Source: Rhodocyclaceae bacterium
GTDB lineage: Bacteria > Pseudomonadota > Gammaproteobacteria > Burkholderiales > Rhodocyclaceae
Direction of reading: 5' to 3'
NCBI GenBank assembly: GCA_013388985.1
Contig: JACAEF010000013.1
Span: 27,711 to 91,710, forward strand
Length of the DNA stretch: 64,000 bases
The position numbers and the translations under genes are program-made. Numbering within the stretch: position 1 is the stretch's first letter; every line of letters starts with the position of its first letter. Under the pieces are notes generated by a model, which was not told where the DNA came from, did no database searches, and saw only the letters and a program-made list of their open reading frames with translations. Below are positions 51,494 to 62,867 of the stretch, one piece after another.

Positions 51494-52224
51494 CGGATCT
51501 TGTAGCCGCGATGCAGCGCGACCACGCCCGCCGTCAGATTGAAATAATCGACGCGGGAGAAACCGGCCTGCTCCATCATCTGCTTCAAGGTTTCCTGATC
51601 CGGGTGCATGCGGATCGATTCGGCCAGATAGCGGTAGCTGTCGGGATCACCGACCACCTTCTGGCCCAGCCACGGCAGGACCTTGAACGAATAGAAGTCG
51701 TAGGCAGGCGAGAGCGGTTGCCAGATTTTCGAGAATTCGAGCACCAGCAGGCGGCCGCCGGGGCGCAGGACGCGGAACATTTCGGCCAGCGCCCGATCCT
51801 TGTGGGTCATGTTGCGCAGGCCGAACGCGACGGTGACGATGTCGAAATGATCGTTCGGAAAGGGCAGCTTCTCGGCATCGCACTGGGCGACGGGGCCGGT
51901 CTTGCCCTCGTCGAGCAAACGGTCGCGGCCGCGCGTCAGCATCGCGTTGTTGATGTCGGTGAGCCAGACCTCGCCGGTAGGGCCGACGCTGTTGTGGAAG
52001 GCCGAGGCCAGATCGCCGGTGCCGCCGGCGATGTCGAGCACCCGTTCGCCCGGGCGGGCGAGAGCGACCTGGAGCGTAAACAGCTTCCACAGCCGGTGCA
52101 GGCCGACGGACATCAGGTCGTTCATCAGGTCGTATTTGTCGGCGACCGATGAAAACACGCCCTTGACCCGTTGCGCCTTTTCGCTTTCCGGGACGGTCTG
52201 GAAGCCGAAGTGGGTGTCCGCCAT
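51490..52224 (-). CDS. ubiE: Ubiquinone/menaquinone methyltransferase UbiE
   Basis: [37 protein letters not shown]. Confidence 0.95.
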   Translation of the reverse strand: MADTHFGFQTVPESEKAQRVKGVFSSVADKYDLMNDLMSVGLHRLWKLFTLQVALARPGERVLDIAGGTGDLASAFHNSVGPTGEVWLTDINNAMLTRGRDRLLDEGKTGPVAQCDAEKLPFPNDHFDIVTVAFGLRNMTHKDRALAEMFRVLRPGGRLLVLEFSKIWQPLSPAYDFYSFKVLPWLGQKVVGDPDSYRYLAESIRMHPDQETLKQMMEQAGFSRVDYFNLTAGVVALHRGYKIR

Positions 52225-52235
52225 GGGGGATCCCG

Positions 52236-52658
52236 TCAATGCCTGCCGCAGCTTCCGCCGGTCTTCGGCGGCTGGGTCGTGGAATCGACATCGCGGCTCG
52301 CGCCGGCCGCCTCGAGGCGGGCGAGGTAGTCTTCCCACAGCGCGTCACGGTTCTTGCCGTAGGCGTAGAGCAGATCCCAGGAATAGATGCCGGTATCGTG
52401 GCCGTCGGAGAACACGGGCTGAACGGCGTAATTGCCGACGGGTTCGAGGGACTTGATCTCGACGTTGCGCTTGCCGGTCTGCAGGGTTTCCTGCCCGGGC
52501 CCGTGGCCCCGCACCTCGGCGGAAGGCGAATAGACACGGAGGAATTCGTAGGAGAGGCGGAAATTGCTGCCGTCGTCGAAAGAGATTTCCATTTCGCGCG
52601 ACTTCTGGTGCAGCTTGATTTCGGTGGGTATCGGGGTCTTGCGGTCGAGTCCGGCCAT
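52236..52658 (-). CDS. DUF971-family protein
   Basis: [38 protein letters not shown]. Confidence 0.85.
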   Translation of the reverse strand: MAGLDRKTPIPTEIKLHQKSREMEISFDDGSNFRLSYEFLRVYSPSAEVRGHGPGQETLQTGKRNVEIKSLEPVGNYAVQPVFSDGHDTGIYSWDLLYAYGKNRDALWEDYLARLEAAGASRDVDSTTQPPKTGGSCGRH

Positions 52659-52730
52659 GTTCGTTTCAGTCAGGGTTGCAGGTGACCTACAGATGGGGAT
52701 GGCGCATCATAGCGCAAGGCGCGCCATCGC

Positions 52731-53675
52731 TCAGCCGAACTCGGATTGGTCGAGCGCGCGCTGCTGGCGCTGCAGGAATTCTTCCATGCTGTCGATACCC
52801 CGTAGCAGCAGGATCGTCGAGCGCACGGCCGCTTCGAGCAGCACGGCGAGGTTGCGGCCGGCGGCCACCGGCAGGACGACCTTGCGCACCGGCACACCGA
52901 GGATGTTTTCGGTCAACGCGTCGAGCGGCAGGCGCGGCAGATCGCCCGCGCCGGGCGTGGGCCGCTGTAGATGGGTGATCAGCTTCAGGCGCATCTTGCG
53001 CCGGCAAGCGGTTTCGCCGAAGACGGTGCGGATGTTCAGCAAACCCAGGCCGCGCACCTCGATGAAATCCTTGAGCAGCTCGGGGCAGCGACCTTCGAGG
53101 ACGTCCGGCGCGACACGCGAGACCTCGACGACGTCGTCGGCTACCAGTCCGTGGCCGCGGGTGATCAGTTCAAGACCGAGCTCGCTCTTGCCGACGCCGG
53201 AATCGCCGGTGATCAGCACGCCGATGCCGAGCACGTCCATGAACACGCCGTGCAGCATCACGGTTTCGGCCAGCTGGCGGGAGACATAGACGCGCAACGC
53301 ATCGATCACCTGCGCCGTCGGCAGCGGCGTGGAAAACAGGGGCGTGTCGGTCGCTTCGCAGGCGACGCGGATTTCTTCGAGGATGTCGCAGCCGTCGGCG
53401 ACGATGATCGCCGGCGGACGGGCGTCGATGACTTGCTGGAAGATGTGCTCGTGTGGGTCGCCGAGATGGCGCTTGTACCAGATGATCTCCGGTGAGCCGA
53501 GCACCTGCACCCGGTCGGGGTGGATCAGGTTCAGATGGCCGATCAGGTCGGCCGGGGAAACGTCATCGCGATTGACGGCGATCGGGCGGTTGAGGGTGCC
53601 GCCGATCCAGGTGAGCTTCAGCCGTTCGCGGTTCTTCTCGAACAGCTGGGCGACGATCAGCTGAGCGATTGCCAC
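52731..53675 (-). CDS. hprK: HPr kinase/phosphorylase
   Basis: GDSGVGKSELGLELITRGHGLVADD. Confidence 0.95.
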   Translation of the reverse strand: MAIAQLIVAQLFEKNRERLKLTWIGGTLNRPIAVNRDDVSPADLIGHLNLIHPDRVQVLGSPEIIWYKRHLGDPHEHIFQQVIDARPPAIIVADGCDILEEIRVACEATDTPLFSTPLPTAQVIDALRVYVSRQLAETVMLHGVFMDVLGIGVLITGDSGVGKSELGLELITRGHGLVADDVVEVSRVAPDVLEGRCPELLKDFIEVRGLGLLNIRTVFGETACRRKMRLKLITHLQRPTPGAGDLPRLPLDALTENILGVPVRKVVLPVAAGRNLAVLLEAAVRSTILLLRGIDSMEEFLQRQQRALDQSEFG

Positions 53676-54118
53676 TGCGTGAAGAGCGAATGCACCGCGG
53701 CTGCATCCGCCGCCGCCACGAGCCGTTCGCGGAAGCCCTTGTCGCTGAACATTTGGGCCAGTTCGGAGAGGAGCTGCAGATGGTGTTCGCTGGCGGCTTC
53801 GGGGACCAGCAGCACGAAAACCAGATTCACCGGCTGGCCGTCCGGCGCATCGAACGGAACGGGTGTGGTCAGACGGAAAAAGGCGCCGCGCGCCTCCTTG
53901 AGCCCCTTGATGCGGCCATGCGGAATGGCGATGCCCAGCCCCAGGCCCGTCGATCCCATCTTCTCGCGCGCGAACAGCGCATCGAACACCGTATTCCGGG
54001 AAATGCCGTGCAGCTTTTCGAAATGCTGGCCGGCCTGTTCGAACAGGCGCTTCTTGCTGGTGACGTCGAGGCCGACGACGATGTCGTCGCGGCCAAGGAG
54101 TTGAGCTATCAGGTTCAT
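53657..54118 (-). CDS. ptsN: PTS IIA-Ntr protein
   Basis: GLGIAIPHGRIKGLKEARGAF. Confidence 0.92.
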   Translation of the reverse strand: MNLIAQLLGRDDIVVGLDVTSKKRLFEQAGQHFEKLHGISRNTVFDALFAREKMGSTGLGLGIAIPHGRIKGLKEARGAFFRLTTPVPFDAPDGQPVNLVFVLLVPEAASEHHLQLLSELAQMFSDKGFRERLVAAADAAAVHSLFTQWQSLS

Positions 54119-54251
54119 TTCAGGTCTGGGGATCGCCCGCTCACCCTGAGTGACTGTAAGGAATCGCCGCGCCCCGGGGGTATCCCGGCTTTCCGGCGAA
54201 CAGGGGGCGAAGTATATACCTCGTCCCCTGGCAAGTGGAGGGATTCCCCGC

Positions 54252-54563
54252 CTACTCGACGGTCGGGCGGGTATGGCCGTGATCGTTGTGCTTGCCCTTG
54301 TATTTCTGCACTTGACGGTCGAGCTTGTCGATCAGGATGTCGATCGCGGCATAGAGGTCGGTGTCGCTGCTGTCGGCGTAGATGTCCTTGCCTTTGACGT
54401 GCAGGGTGATCTCGGCCTTCTGCACCAGCTTTTCGACGGAAAGGATCACATGGACGCTGGTGACCTGATCGAAATGCCGCACGATCTTTTCCAACTTGCT
54501 GGAAACGTAATCGCGCAGGGCGGGAGTGACCTCGATGTGGTGCCCAGTGATGGTGAGATTCAT
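54252..54563 (-). CDS. hpf: Ribosome hibernation promoting factor
   Basis: [27 protein letters not shown]. Confidence 0.94.
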   Translation of the reverse strand: MNLTITGHHIEVTPALRDYVSSKLEKIVRHFDQVTSVHVILSVEKLVQKAEITLHVKGKDIYADSSDTDLYAAIDILIDKLDRQVQKYKGKHNDHGHTRPTVE

Positions 54564-54575
54564 GATGGCTCCTCT

Positions 54576-56030
54576 TTAGAGAGTTTTGCGAAGATTGACC
54601 GGCGGGATGCCCAGGGATTCGCGATATTTCGCGACGGTGCGCCGCGCGACGACGATGCCCTGTTCGCCGAGGATGTCCGCGATGCGCGCGTCCGAAAGCG
54701 GCTTGTGGCCGTCTTCGGCGGCGACGAGCTGCCTGATCAGCGCCCGGATCGCGGTGGATGAAGCCGCGCCGCCGGTATCGGTGGCGACGTGGCTGCCAAA
54801 GAAATACTTGAGCTCATAGACGCCGCGCGGACAGGCGAGATACTTCTGCGTCGTCACGCGCGAGATCGTCGATTCGTGCAGATCGACCGTCTCGGCGATC
54901 TCGCGCAGCGTCAGCGGCCGCATCGCGACCTCGCCGTGATCGAAGAAGGCGCGCTGCCGGTCGACGATCGCCTGGGCGACGCGCGCGATGGTATCGAAAC
55001 GCTGCTGCACGTTCTTGATCAGCCACTTGGCTTCCTGCAGCTGGCCGGCGAGATTATTGCCGCCGCTCGCGCGATGCCGGCGCAACAGATCGGCATACTG
55101 CCGGTTGATGCGCAGGCGCGGCATGGCTTCCTGGTTCAGCTGGGCGACCCACTGGCCGCGCAGCTTCTTGACGATCACATCCGGCACGACATAGCGCGTG
55201 TCGAGCGTGGCGAACTGCGCGCCGGGACGCGGGTTGAGCGAGCGGATCAGATCCTGCGCGACGCGCAGCGCCTCGTCGTCGCAGCCCGTCGCTTTCTTGA
55301 TGCGGGCGTAGTCGCGCGAGGCCAGCTGTTCGAGGTGGTCGCTGACGATCGTGCGCGCCAGCTCGCGTGCCGGCGTGGCCGGCAGGTTGGCGAGCTGCAG
55401 CAGCAGGCATTCGCGGGGATTGCGCGCGCCGACGCCAGGCGGATCGAGGCTCTGCAGATGCTTGAGCGCGATCTGCAAGTCCTCGATCACCTCGTCCGGC
55501 TCGCCGATCAGCTCCGGGGGCAGTACTTCGGCGAGTTCTTCGAGCGGCTGGGCGAGATAACCATCCTCGTCGAGCGCCTCGATCAGGAAGGCGACGAGCA
55601 GGCGCTCCCGGCCGGAGAGCTGGCTCAAGGCGAGCTGGGAGATCAAGTGATCGGAGAGACTCGTCGCGGCGGCCTGCAATTCTCCCGCGTCGACATCGTT
55701 CTCGTCGTTCGGATCGCGCGGCCCTTTGGCCCCACTGCTGGGCCATTCGAAGCCCTCCTCGCTCCATTCAGCGGTCGCTTCGACACGTTCTTCGCCACTG
55801 CTGGGTGCTTCGTCGCGGGTATGGGCCAAGGCATCCTGAGCACCGCCATAGACGATGGCCTCGCCTGGCTCTTCGCGTTCGAGCAGCGGATTTTCCTGCA
55901 GCGCCTGCTCGATTTCCTGGTTGAGCTCCAGCGACGACAGCTGCAACAGGCGGATCGACTGCTGCAACTGCGGCGTCAGTGCGAGATGCTGCGACAGCTT
56001 GAGCTGGAGCGTTTGCTTCACGACACTCAC
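54576..56030 (-). CDS. rpoN: RNA polymerase sigma-54 factor
   Basis: RpoN box [12 protein letters not shown]. Confidence 0.97.
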   Translation of the reverse strand: MSVVKQTLQLKLSQHLALTPQLQQSIRLLQLSSLELNQEIEQALQENPLLEREEPGEAIVYGGAQDALAHTRDEAPSSGEERVEATAEWSEEGFEWPSSGAKGPRDPNDENDVDAGELQAAATSLSDHLISQLALSQLSGRERLLVAFLIEALDEDGYLAQPLEELAEVLPPELIGEPDEVIEDLQIALKHLQSLDPPGVGARNPRECLLLQLANLPATPARELARTIVSDHLEQLASRDYARIKKATGCDDEALRVAQDLIRSLNPRPGAQFATLDTRYVVPDVIVKKLRGQWVAQLNQEAMPRLRINRQYADLLRRHRASGGNNLAGQLQEAKWLIKNVQQRFDTIARVAQAIVDRQRAFFDHGEVAMRPLTLREIAETVDLHESTISRVTTQKYLACPRGVYELKYFFGSHVATDTGGAASSTAIRALIRQLVAAEDGHKPLSDARIADILGEQGIVVARRTVAKYRESLGIPPVNLRKTL

Positions 56031-56761
56031 ATCCGGAAATGTTCGCCGAGATAGACCCGGCGCACATTTTCATTATCGATGATCTCGGCCGGATGTCCAG
56101 CCGCGAGCACCTCGCCTTCGTTGATGATCGTCGCGCGGTCGCAGATGCCCAAGGTCTCGCGCACGTTGTGGTCGGTGATCAGGATGCCTATGCCGCGCTC
56201 CTTCAAAAAGCCGATGATCTTCTGGATGTCGATCACGGCGATCGGATCGACGCCGGCAAACGGCTCGTCGAGCAGGATGAAGCGCGGCTGGGTGGCGAGC
56301 GCACGGGCGATTTCGACCCTGCGGCGCTCGCCGCCGGAGAGCGCTATTGCCGCCTGATCGCGCAGGTGGCTGATGTGCAGTTCTTCGAGCAGTTCCTGGA
56401 GGCGGGTATCGATCGTCGCCGCGTCGTAGTCCTGGAGTTCGAGCACGGCGCGGACGTTTTCCGCGACGGTCAGCTTGCGGAATACCGAGTTTTCCTGGGG
56501 CAGATAGGAAAGCCCGAGACGGGCACGCCGATGGATCGGCAGATGCGTGATGCGCGTCTCGCGGCCGTCGTCCTGGATGAAGATCTCGCCCCCGTCGGCG
56601 GCGATCAGCCCGACGATCATGTAAAAGCAGGTGGTCTTGCCTGCGCCGTTGGGGCCGAGCAGGCCGACGACCTCGCCGCCGTCGACCTGGAAGCTGACGT
56701 CCTTCACGACGGTGCGGCGGCGGAATTTCTTGAACAGATGTCGGGCGGAGAGCGTCGTCAC
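56027..56761 (-). CDS. lptB: LPS export ABC ATPase LptB (GTG start)
   Basis: [18 protein letters not shown], adjacent to rpoN. Confidence 0.94.
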   Translation of the reverse strand: MTTLSARHLFKKFRRRTVVKDVSFQVDGGEVVGLLGPNGAGKTTCFYMIVGLIAADGGEIFIQDDGRETRITHLPIHRRARLGLSYLPQENSVFRKLTVAENVRAVLELQDYDAATIDTRLQELLEELHISHLRDQAAIALSGGERRRVEIARALATQPRFILLDEPFAGVDPIAVIDIQKIIGFLKERGIGILITDHNVRETLGICDRATIINEGEVLAAGHPAEIIDNENVRRVYLGEHFRM

Positions 56762-57178
56762 GCGTCGATTTCCTTTAGCACTTTGCGGACGATTTCGGTG
56801 GAAAAGCCCCGCCCTTGCAGGAAGCGCGCCTGTTTCGCCCATTCCCGGGCGTCGGCGGGCGGCGTGGCGAACTTTTTCTCCCAGACGGCGCGCGCGCGCG
56901 CCAGCTCGTCGGGCAGGTCGGCCACCTGTGCCTCGATCAGTGCGGCATCGACGCCCTTGGTGCGCAGCGTCTGGCGCAGGCGCGCGATACCGAGCCGGCC
57001 GGCCTGGCTGCGCAGATAACCTTCGGCAAAGCGCGCATCGGATTGCAGCCCGGCGCGGGCCAATTGGTTCAACACCATTTCGATTTCTTCCGGGGTGCCG
57101 TGGGGAGCGAGTTTCCGGGCCAGCTCGGCGCGCGTGTGTTCGCGCCGCGCCAGCAGCCTCACCGCACGCGCATAGAGC

Positions 57179-57186
<8 letters not shown>
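56758..57186 (-). CDS. recX: RecA regulator RecX
   Basis: Overlaps the recA 3' end; RecX-like sequence. Confidence 0.88.
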
Positions 57187-58198
<1,012 letters not shown>

Positions 58199-58272
58199 CG
58201 CGTTCTCCGGTTACTGCGGATCCAGAGGGCGGCACAGGCGCACGCTCCAATCCGTCATTGCAATTTAAAGAA

Positions 58273-58767
58273 TTATGGCATGTTTCTTGCGGTAACAATC
58301 AGCCCCGTGAGCGCATGGATCACCGATTGTCTGCGGATCGCCTCGCGGTCGCCTGCAAAAAATCGGCGCTCGCAGGACGGCACTCCTCCCTTCAGGCACC
58401 AGGCGAAACAGACCGTGCCGACCGGTTTCTCCGGAGAGCCGCCGCCGGGCCCGGCGATTCCGGTGATGGCCAATGAAATCGTGGCGTTGGAATGTGTCAG
58501 CGCGCCCGCGGCCATTTCCCCGGCGGTTTCGAGACTGACCGCGCCGAAGGTTTCTATGGTGAACATGCGTACTCCAAGCATATCCACTTTTGCCGCATTT
58601 GCATAGGTCACGAAGCCGCGCTCGAACCACGCCGAGCTGCCGGGCGTGTGGGTGATCACCTGGGCTGCCCAGCCGCCGGTACAGGATTCGGCGGTGGCGA
58701 CCGTCAGGCCGCGCAGCTGGCAGATCTGTCCGACCGCTGCGGAGAGCGCGACCAGTTCGGCTTCCAT
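58273..58767 (-). CDS. CinA C-terminal-domain nicotinamide-nucleotide amidase
   Basis: LTVATAESCTGGWAAQVITHTPGSS, TGIAGPGGGSPEKPVGTV. Confidence 0.9.
   Translation of the reverse strand: MEAELVALSAAVGQICQLRGLTVATAESCTGGWAAQVITHTPGSSAWFERGFVTYANAAKVDMLGVRMFTIETFGAVSLETAGEMAAGALTHSNATISLAITGIAGPGGGSPEKPVGTVCFAWCLKGGVPSCERRFFAGDREAIRRQSVIHALTGLIVTARNMP
58363..58381 (+). repeat. Dispersed repeat copy 14, inside the cinA-like gene (antisense)
   Basis: TCGGCGCT-CGCAGG-ACGGC. Confidence 0.9.
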
Positions 58768-59267
58768 TACAACGTCTCGACGAGGCGCTTGAAGAGCGCG
58801 AGGGTGAAAAGGGTGTAGCCGGCGGCGATTACATCATCCATCATCACGCCGAGGCCGTTCTTGACCCGTTCGTCGAAATGGCGCGCCGGCGGAGGCTTGG
58901 CTATGTCGTAGAAACGGAACCAAAGAAAGGCGGCGAGCTGCCAGAGCACGCCCGTCGGGGTCATCATCAGCACGGCCCAGAACGGCACGATTTCGTCCCA
59001 GACGATGCTGCCGTGATCGACCACGCCCAAATTGCGGCCGGTGATGTGGCAGGTGGTGACACCCAGCACGAACGCCAGCAGCAGGAAGACCGCGCAGGCC
59101 GCATCGGCCGGGAACAAGAGGCGCAGCAGCGGATAGGTCAGCCACGCGAACAACGTGCCGGCGGTGCCCGGTGCCAGCGGCGAGAGGCCGCTGCCGAAGC
59201 CGCAGGCGATCAGATGCGCCGGGTGGGAGAGCAGGAAGCCGGCGGGTGGGGCAGGGGCTTTGGCCAT
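58767..59267 (-). CDS. pgpA: Phosphatidylglycerophosphatase A
   Basis: GFGSGLSPLAPGTAGTLFAW, DDVIAAGYT. Confidence 0.93.
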   Translation of the reverse strand: MAKAPAPPAGFLLSHPAHLIACGFGSGLSPLAPGTAGTLFAWLTYPLLRLLFPADAACAVFLLLAFVLGVTTCHITGRNLGVVDHGSIVWDEIVPFWAVLMMTPTGVLWQLAAFLWFRFYDIAKPPPARHFDERVKNGLGVMMDDVIAAGYTLFTLALFKRLVETL

Positions 59268-59268
59268 C

Positions 59269-60216
59269 TCAGGCGAAGTGGTCGTAGCCGCGTTGCGTCA
59301 CCTCGACCGGCTGCCCGTGGGCGTCGAAAATCGTGAGCTTGCCTGCGGGCCCGGCTTCGGTCTTGCCGATGCAGGTGAGCGGCAGGTCGAGGCGTTCGGA
59401 CAGGCCGAGAATCGCTGCATGATGCTCCGGCGGTGAGGTGAAGATCAGTTCGTAATCGTCGCCGCCGGAAAGGTAGGCATCGCGCTCCAGGCCGGGCGCC
59501 GGAAGCCGATCGAGATGCAGCGTGGCGGCCAGGCAGGAGGCTTCGAGCAGATGGCCGAGATCGGCCAGCAAGCCGTCGGAGACGTCGATTGCCGCGGAGG
59601 CGATCCCGCGCAGGGCCAGGCCGAGCTCGACCCGTGGTTGCGGGCGGCGCAGGGCGGCGAGGCAGACCGAGAGCGCCGGCTCGGTCAGCGCGATGCGTCC
59701 TTGCAGATGGGCCAGCCCGAGCGCGGCACGGCCGGGCATGCCCGAGACCCAGATTTCCTCGTACAGATGGGCGCCGGAGCGGAGCAGGGCCTGACTCTGC
59801 AGGCCGACGAGCGGTACTTCACCGAAGATCGTGACGCAGAAATTGCGGGGCCCGCGCGTGGTGTCGCCGCCGATGATGTCGATGCCGAAAGCATCGGCGC
59901 AGGCGAACAGGCCGGTGGAGAATTTCTCCAGCCAGTCTTCGTTCGCGGTCGGCAGCGCAGCGGCGATCACGGCCCAGCGCGGCTGGGCGCCCATCGCCGC
60001 GATGTCCGAGACATTGACCGCGAGCGTTTTCCAGCCGAGATCCTCGGGATCGTCGTCGGCAAAGAAATGCGTGCCGGCGACCAGCATGTCGGTGGAGATC
60101 ACCAGCTCGCAGCCGGGACTGGGGCGCACGATGGCGGCATCGTCTCCGACGCCGAGCACGGCGTGGCGCGGCGGGCGACGGAAGTAGCGGTCGATCAGGG
60201 CGAATTCGGAAGGCAT
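59269..60216 (-). CDS. thiL: Thiamine-monophosphate kinase
   Basis: GVGDDAAIVRPSPGCELVISTDMLVAGTHF. Confidence 0.95.
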   Translation of the reverse strand: MPSEFALIDRYFRRPPRHAVLGVGDDAAIVRPSPGCELVISTDMLVAGTHFFADDDPEDLGWKTLAVNVSDIAAMGAQPRWAVIAAALPTANEDWLEKFSTGLFACADAFGIDIIGGDTTRGPRNFCVTIFGEVPLVGLQSQALLRSGAHLYEEIWVSGMPGRAALGLAHLQGRIALTEPALSVCLAALRRPQPRVELGLALRGIASAAIDVSDGLLADLGHLLEASCLAATLHLDRLPAPGLERDAYLSGGDDYELIFTSPPEHHAAILGLSERLDLPLTCIGKTEAGPAGKLTIFDAHGQPVEVTQRGYDHFA

Positions 60217-60228
60217 GCGAACAGTATA

Positions 60229-60381
60229 TTATCGAAACCCCTGCGAAACTTGCTGCACGGCCGGTCTGCTGTGTTGCGCGGTGCTCGGATGCTCGCCTAT
60301 CGACTGGATATGTCTCGCATCCTGCGCTCCGTGCGCCTTGCATCCCATCCCGCTCGCGGCGTTTCGCGGGGGTTTCTTATC
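60229..60381. mobile_element. MITE-like element: 143 bp (60234-60376), 16-bp terminal inverted repeats, TTATC target duplication
   Basis: GAAACCCCTGCGAAAC vs GTTTCGCGGGGGTTTC (15/16), flanked by TTATC at 60229-60233 and 60377-60381. Confidence 0.75.
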
Positions 60382-60467
60382 GTGAATGGCGCGGCATGCG
60401 CCGAAGGCGCAAGGTGCTCACTACGATAGACGCCCGTAATCCTTGAGCGCCGCATAAGCGACGCGAG

Positions 60468-60962
60468 CTATTTGGAGCCCTCCGCAAGGGGAGTGAAGGG
60501 GAGCGGGCTTTCGTGGGGGCGGAGTTGCGGCGCCAGCTTGTCGAGCACGCCATTGACGAATTTGTGGCCATCGGTACCGCCGAAGGACTTGGCCAGTTCG
60601 ATCGCCTCGTTGATGACCACCCGCCACGGCGTCTCGGGATGGTCGCGGAGCTCGCAGGCTGCCAAAAGCAGGATGCTGCGCTCGATCGGCGACACCTCGT
60701 CCCAGCTGCGTGCGATATGAGGTTCGAGCAGGGCGCGCAGCGCCTGCTGGTCGTCGAGCACGCCGGAGAGCAGGCTGTCGTAGAGCGGGCGGTGCGCCTT
60801 CTCGAAACCGGCGACCGATTCGGCCTGGGCGACGATCGCGGCATGGTCCTGACCGCCGACCAGATGCTGGTAGAGGCCCTGCACCACGAACTCGCGCGCG
60901 CGGTGGCGCGGGCTGGCCGGTGCCTTCCTGGGTCTCTCGCCGTGCAGTTTTTCGGCGCTCAC
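60468..60962 (-). CDS. nusB: Transcription antitermination factor NusB (GTG start)
   Basis: [49 protein letters not shown]. Confidence 0.94.
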   Translation of the reverse strand: MSAEKLHGERPRKAPASPRHRAREFVVQGLYQHLVGGQDHAAIVAQAESVAGFEKAHRPLYDSLLSGVLDDQQALRALLEPHIARSWDEVSPIERSILLLAACELRDHPETPWRVVINEAIELAKSFGGTDGHKFVNGVLDKLAPQLRPHESPLPFTPLAEGSK

Positions 60963-61465
60963 TTCAGCGCTTTCATCAGATTGGCCATCTCGACCGCGCA
61001 TTGCGCCGCCTCGGTACCTTTCTGGATCATCCGCACCTGTGCCTGCGCCTCGTTCTCGACGGTGAGGATCGCGTTGGCGATCGGGATGCCGGTGGCGAGC
61101 TGCACGTCGGTGACGCCGCGCGAGGACTCGTTCGAGACGACCTCGAAATGATAGGTCTCGCCGCGGATCACGCAGCCGATGGCCACCAGCGCATCGAACC
61201 TGCCGGTCTGCGCCAGGGTCTGCAAGGCGAGCGGAATTTCCAGCGCCCCCGGGACGGTGATGAGCGTGACATCGGCGACGCCGAGGCGGCGCAGCTAATG
61301 GCAGCAGCCGGAGAGCAGGCCTTCGCCGACGTCCTTGTTGAAGCGCGCCATCACGATGCCGATGGAAAGGCCAGCACCGGCGAGGTTGGGTTCGATCTCG
61401 GCCAGGTCGGCGCAGCGGGCCGTGGCGGGAGAGGAAGTGGGGGCCGGATTCGGTGTGAAGCTCAT
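60959..61465 (-). pseudogene. ribH: 6,7-dimethyl-8-ribityllumazine synthase with an internal in-frame TAG at 61295-61297
   Basis: [50 protein letters not shown]; same frame on both sides. Confidence 0.9.
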
Positions 61466-62562
61466 GAGGGGATTTCCTCGGGTGTCAGGTAGCCGCAGAT
61501 TTCGAGGCCGAAGCCGGCCATCGAGGGCATTTTCCTCGGGCTGGCCATGAGCCGCATCTTGCCGACACCCAGTTCGCGCAGGATCTGTGCGCCGATGCCG
61601 TAGAGACGCGGATCCCACTTCTGCGCCGGACGGGGGGCCTCGCTTTGCAAGGCGTCGAGCAGGTCGGCGCCGGTCTCGTTCCGGTGCAGCAGCACGATCG
61701 CGCCGCTGGGCGCCTGGCTGATGATCCGCATCGCCTGATCGATCGTAAATGTGTGGCGATGATTCTTGCAATCGAGGAAATCGAGCACCGAGACCGGCTC
61801 ATGCACCCGCACCAGCGTTTCGGTCTCCGGCTGAATCTCGCCGCGGGTCAGAGTCAGATGTACATCATTGCTGGTCTGGTCGCGGAAGGCGCGCAGGCGG
61901 AAGCTGCCGTGCGTGCAGATCACCTCCTTGTCGGCGACCACCTCGACGAGCTTTTCGTTTTCCGAGCGGTACTGGATCAGATCGCGGATGGTGCCGATCT
62001 TGAGGCCATGCCTGGCCGCGAACTCGACGAGCTGCGGCAGGCGTGCCATCGAACCGTCCTCGTTCATGATCTCGCAGATCACCGCAGCGGGCTCGCAGCC
62101 GGCCATTTGCGCCAGATCGCAGCCGGCCTCGGTATGGCCGGCGCGCACCAGCACGCCGCCCTTTTGTGCCATCAGCGGAAAGACGTGGCCAGGCTGGACG
62201 AGATCGGCAGGCTTGGCATGCTTGGCCACCGCGACGCGGATCGTGCGGGCGCGGTCGTGCGCCGAGATGCCGGTGGTGACGCCCTCGGCCGCCTCGATCG
62301 AGACGGTGAAGGCGGTGCCGTGGGGTGTGCGGTTGTCGCGCACCATCAGCGGCAGGTCGAGCTGGCGGCAGCGTTCCTCGGTCAGCGTCAGGCAGACCAG
62401 GCCGCGCGCATGGGTGACCATGAAGTTGATCGCCTCGGGGGTCACGAACTCGGCGGCGAGGACGAGATCGCCCTCGTTCTCGCGGTCTTCCTCGTCGACG
62501 AGGATGACCATCCTGCCGGCGCGCATTTCGGCGACGATGTCCTGGATGGGGCTGATGCTCAC
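61462..62562 (-). CDS. ribBA: RibBA-like DHBP synthase with GTP-cyclohydrolase-II-like domain
   Basis: [27 protein letters not shown]. Confidence 0.93.
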   Translation of the reverse strand: MSISPIQDIVAEMRAGRMVILVDEEDRENEGDLVLAAEFVTPEAINFMVTHARGLVCLTLTEERCRQLDLPLMVRDNRTPHGTAFTVSIEAAEGVTTGISAHDRARTIRVAVAKHAKPADLVQPGHVFPLMAQKGGVLVRAGHTEAGCDLAQMAGCEPAAVICEIMNEDGSMARLPQLVEFAARHGLKIGTIRDLIQYRSENEKLVEVVADKEVICTHGSFRLRAFRDQTSNDVHLTLTRGEIQPETETLVRVHEPVSVLDFLDCKNHRHTFTIDQAMRIISQAPSGAIVLLHRNETGADLLDALQSEAPRPAQKWDPRLYGIGAQILRELGVGKMRLMASPRKMPSMAGFGLEICGYLTPEEIPS

Positions 62563-62614
62563 TTCGCTATGCTCCTTTGGGGAAGGAGCGCATTCTACGC
62601 CGCCCGATGCAAAG

Positions 62615-62633
62615 TCGGCGCTGGCGGGACGGC
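62615..62633 (+). repeat. Dispersed repeat copy 15, ribBA-urtA intergenic
   Basis: TCGGCGCT-GGCGGG-ACGGC. Confidence 0.92.
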
Positions 62634-62769
62634 ATGCGGAAGGTTGTTTGCACCTTCAGTGTGCAAGGCTCCTGACGGTTGCCCCAAAGTAGGGCGCTAG
62701 CTACACCGCCTCGAAATAGTGGGTCTGCATTACAGCTGTGTTTGAGCAGCATTGTTCCCCAATGAGCTG

Positions 62770-62784
62770 CTGGCACGCTATTCG
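62770..62784 (+). promoter_or_regulatory. Candidate sigma-54 promoter TGGCACGCTATTCGC (GG-N10-GC)
   Basis: -24 element perfect, -12 element TCGC rather than TTGC; about 85 bp before the urtA ATG. Confidence 0.55.
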
Positions 62785-62867
62785 CTCATGGTGTTGCAGC
62801 GCACATGCGCACATTCATTCCATTTTCTTCTGCAGCAATCACTCAATCCTCACAAGGGAGCACGCAC

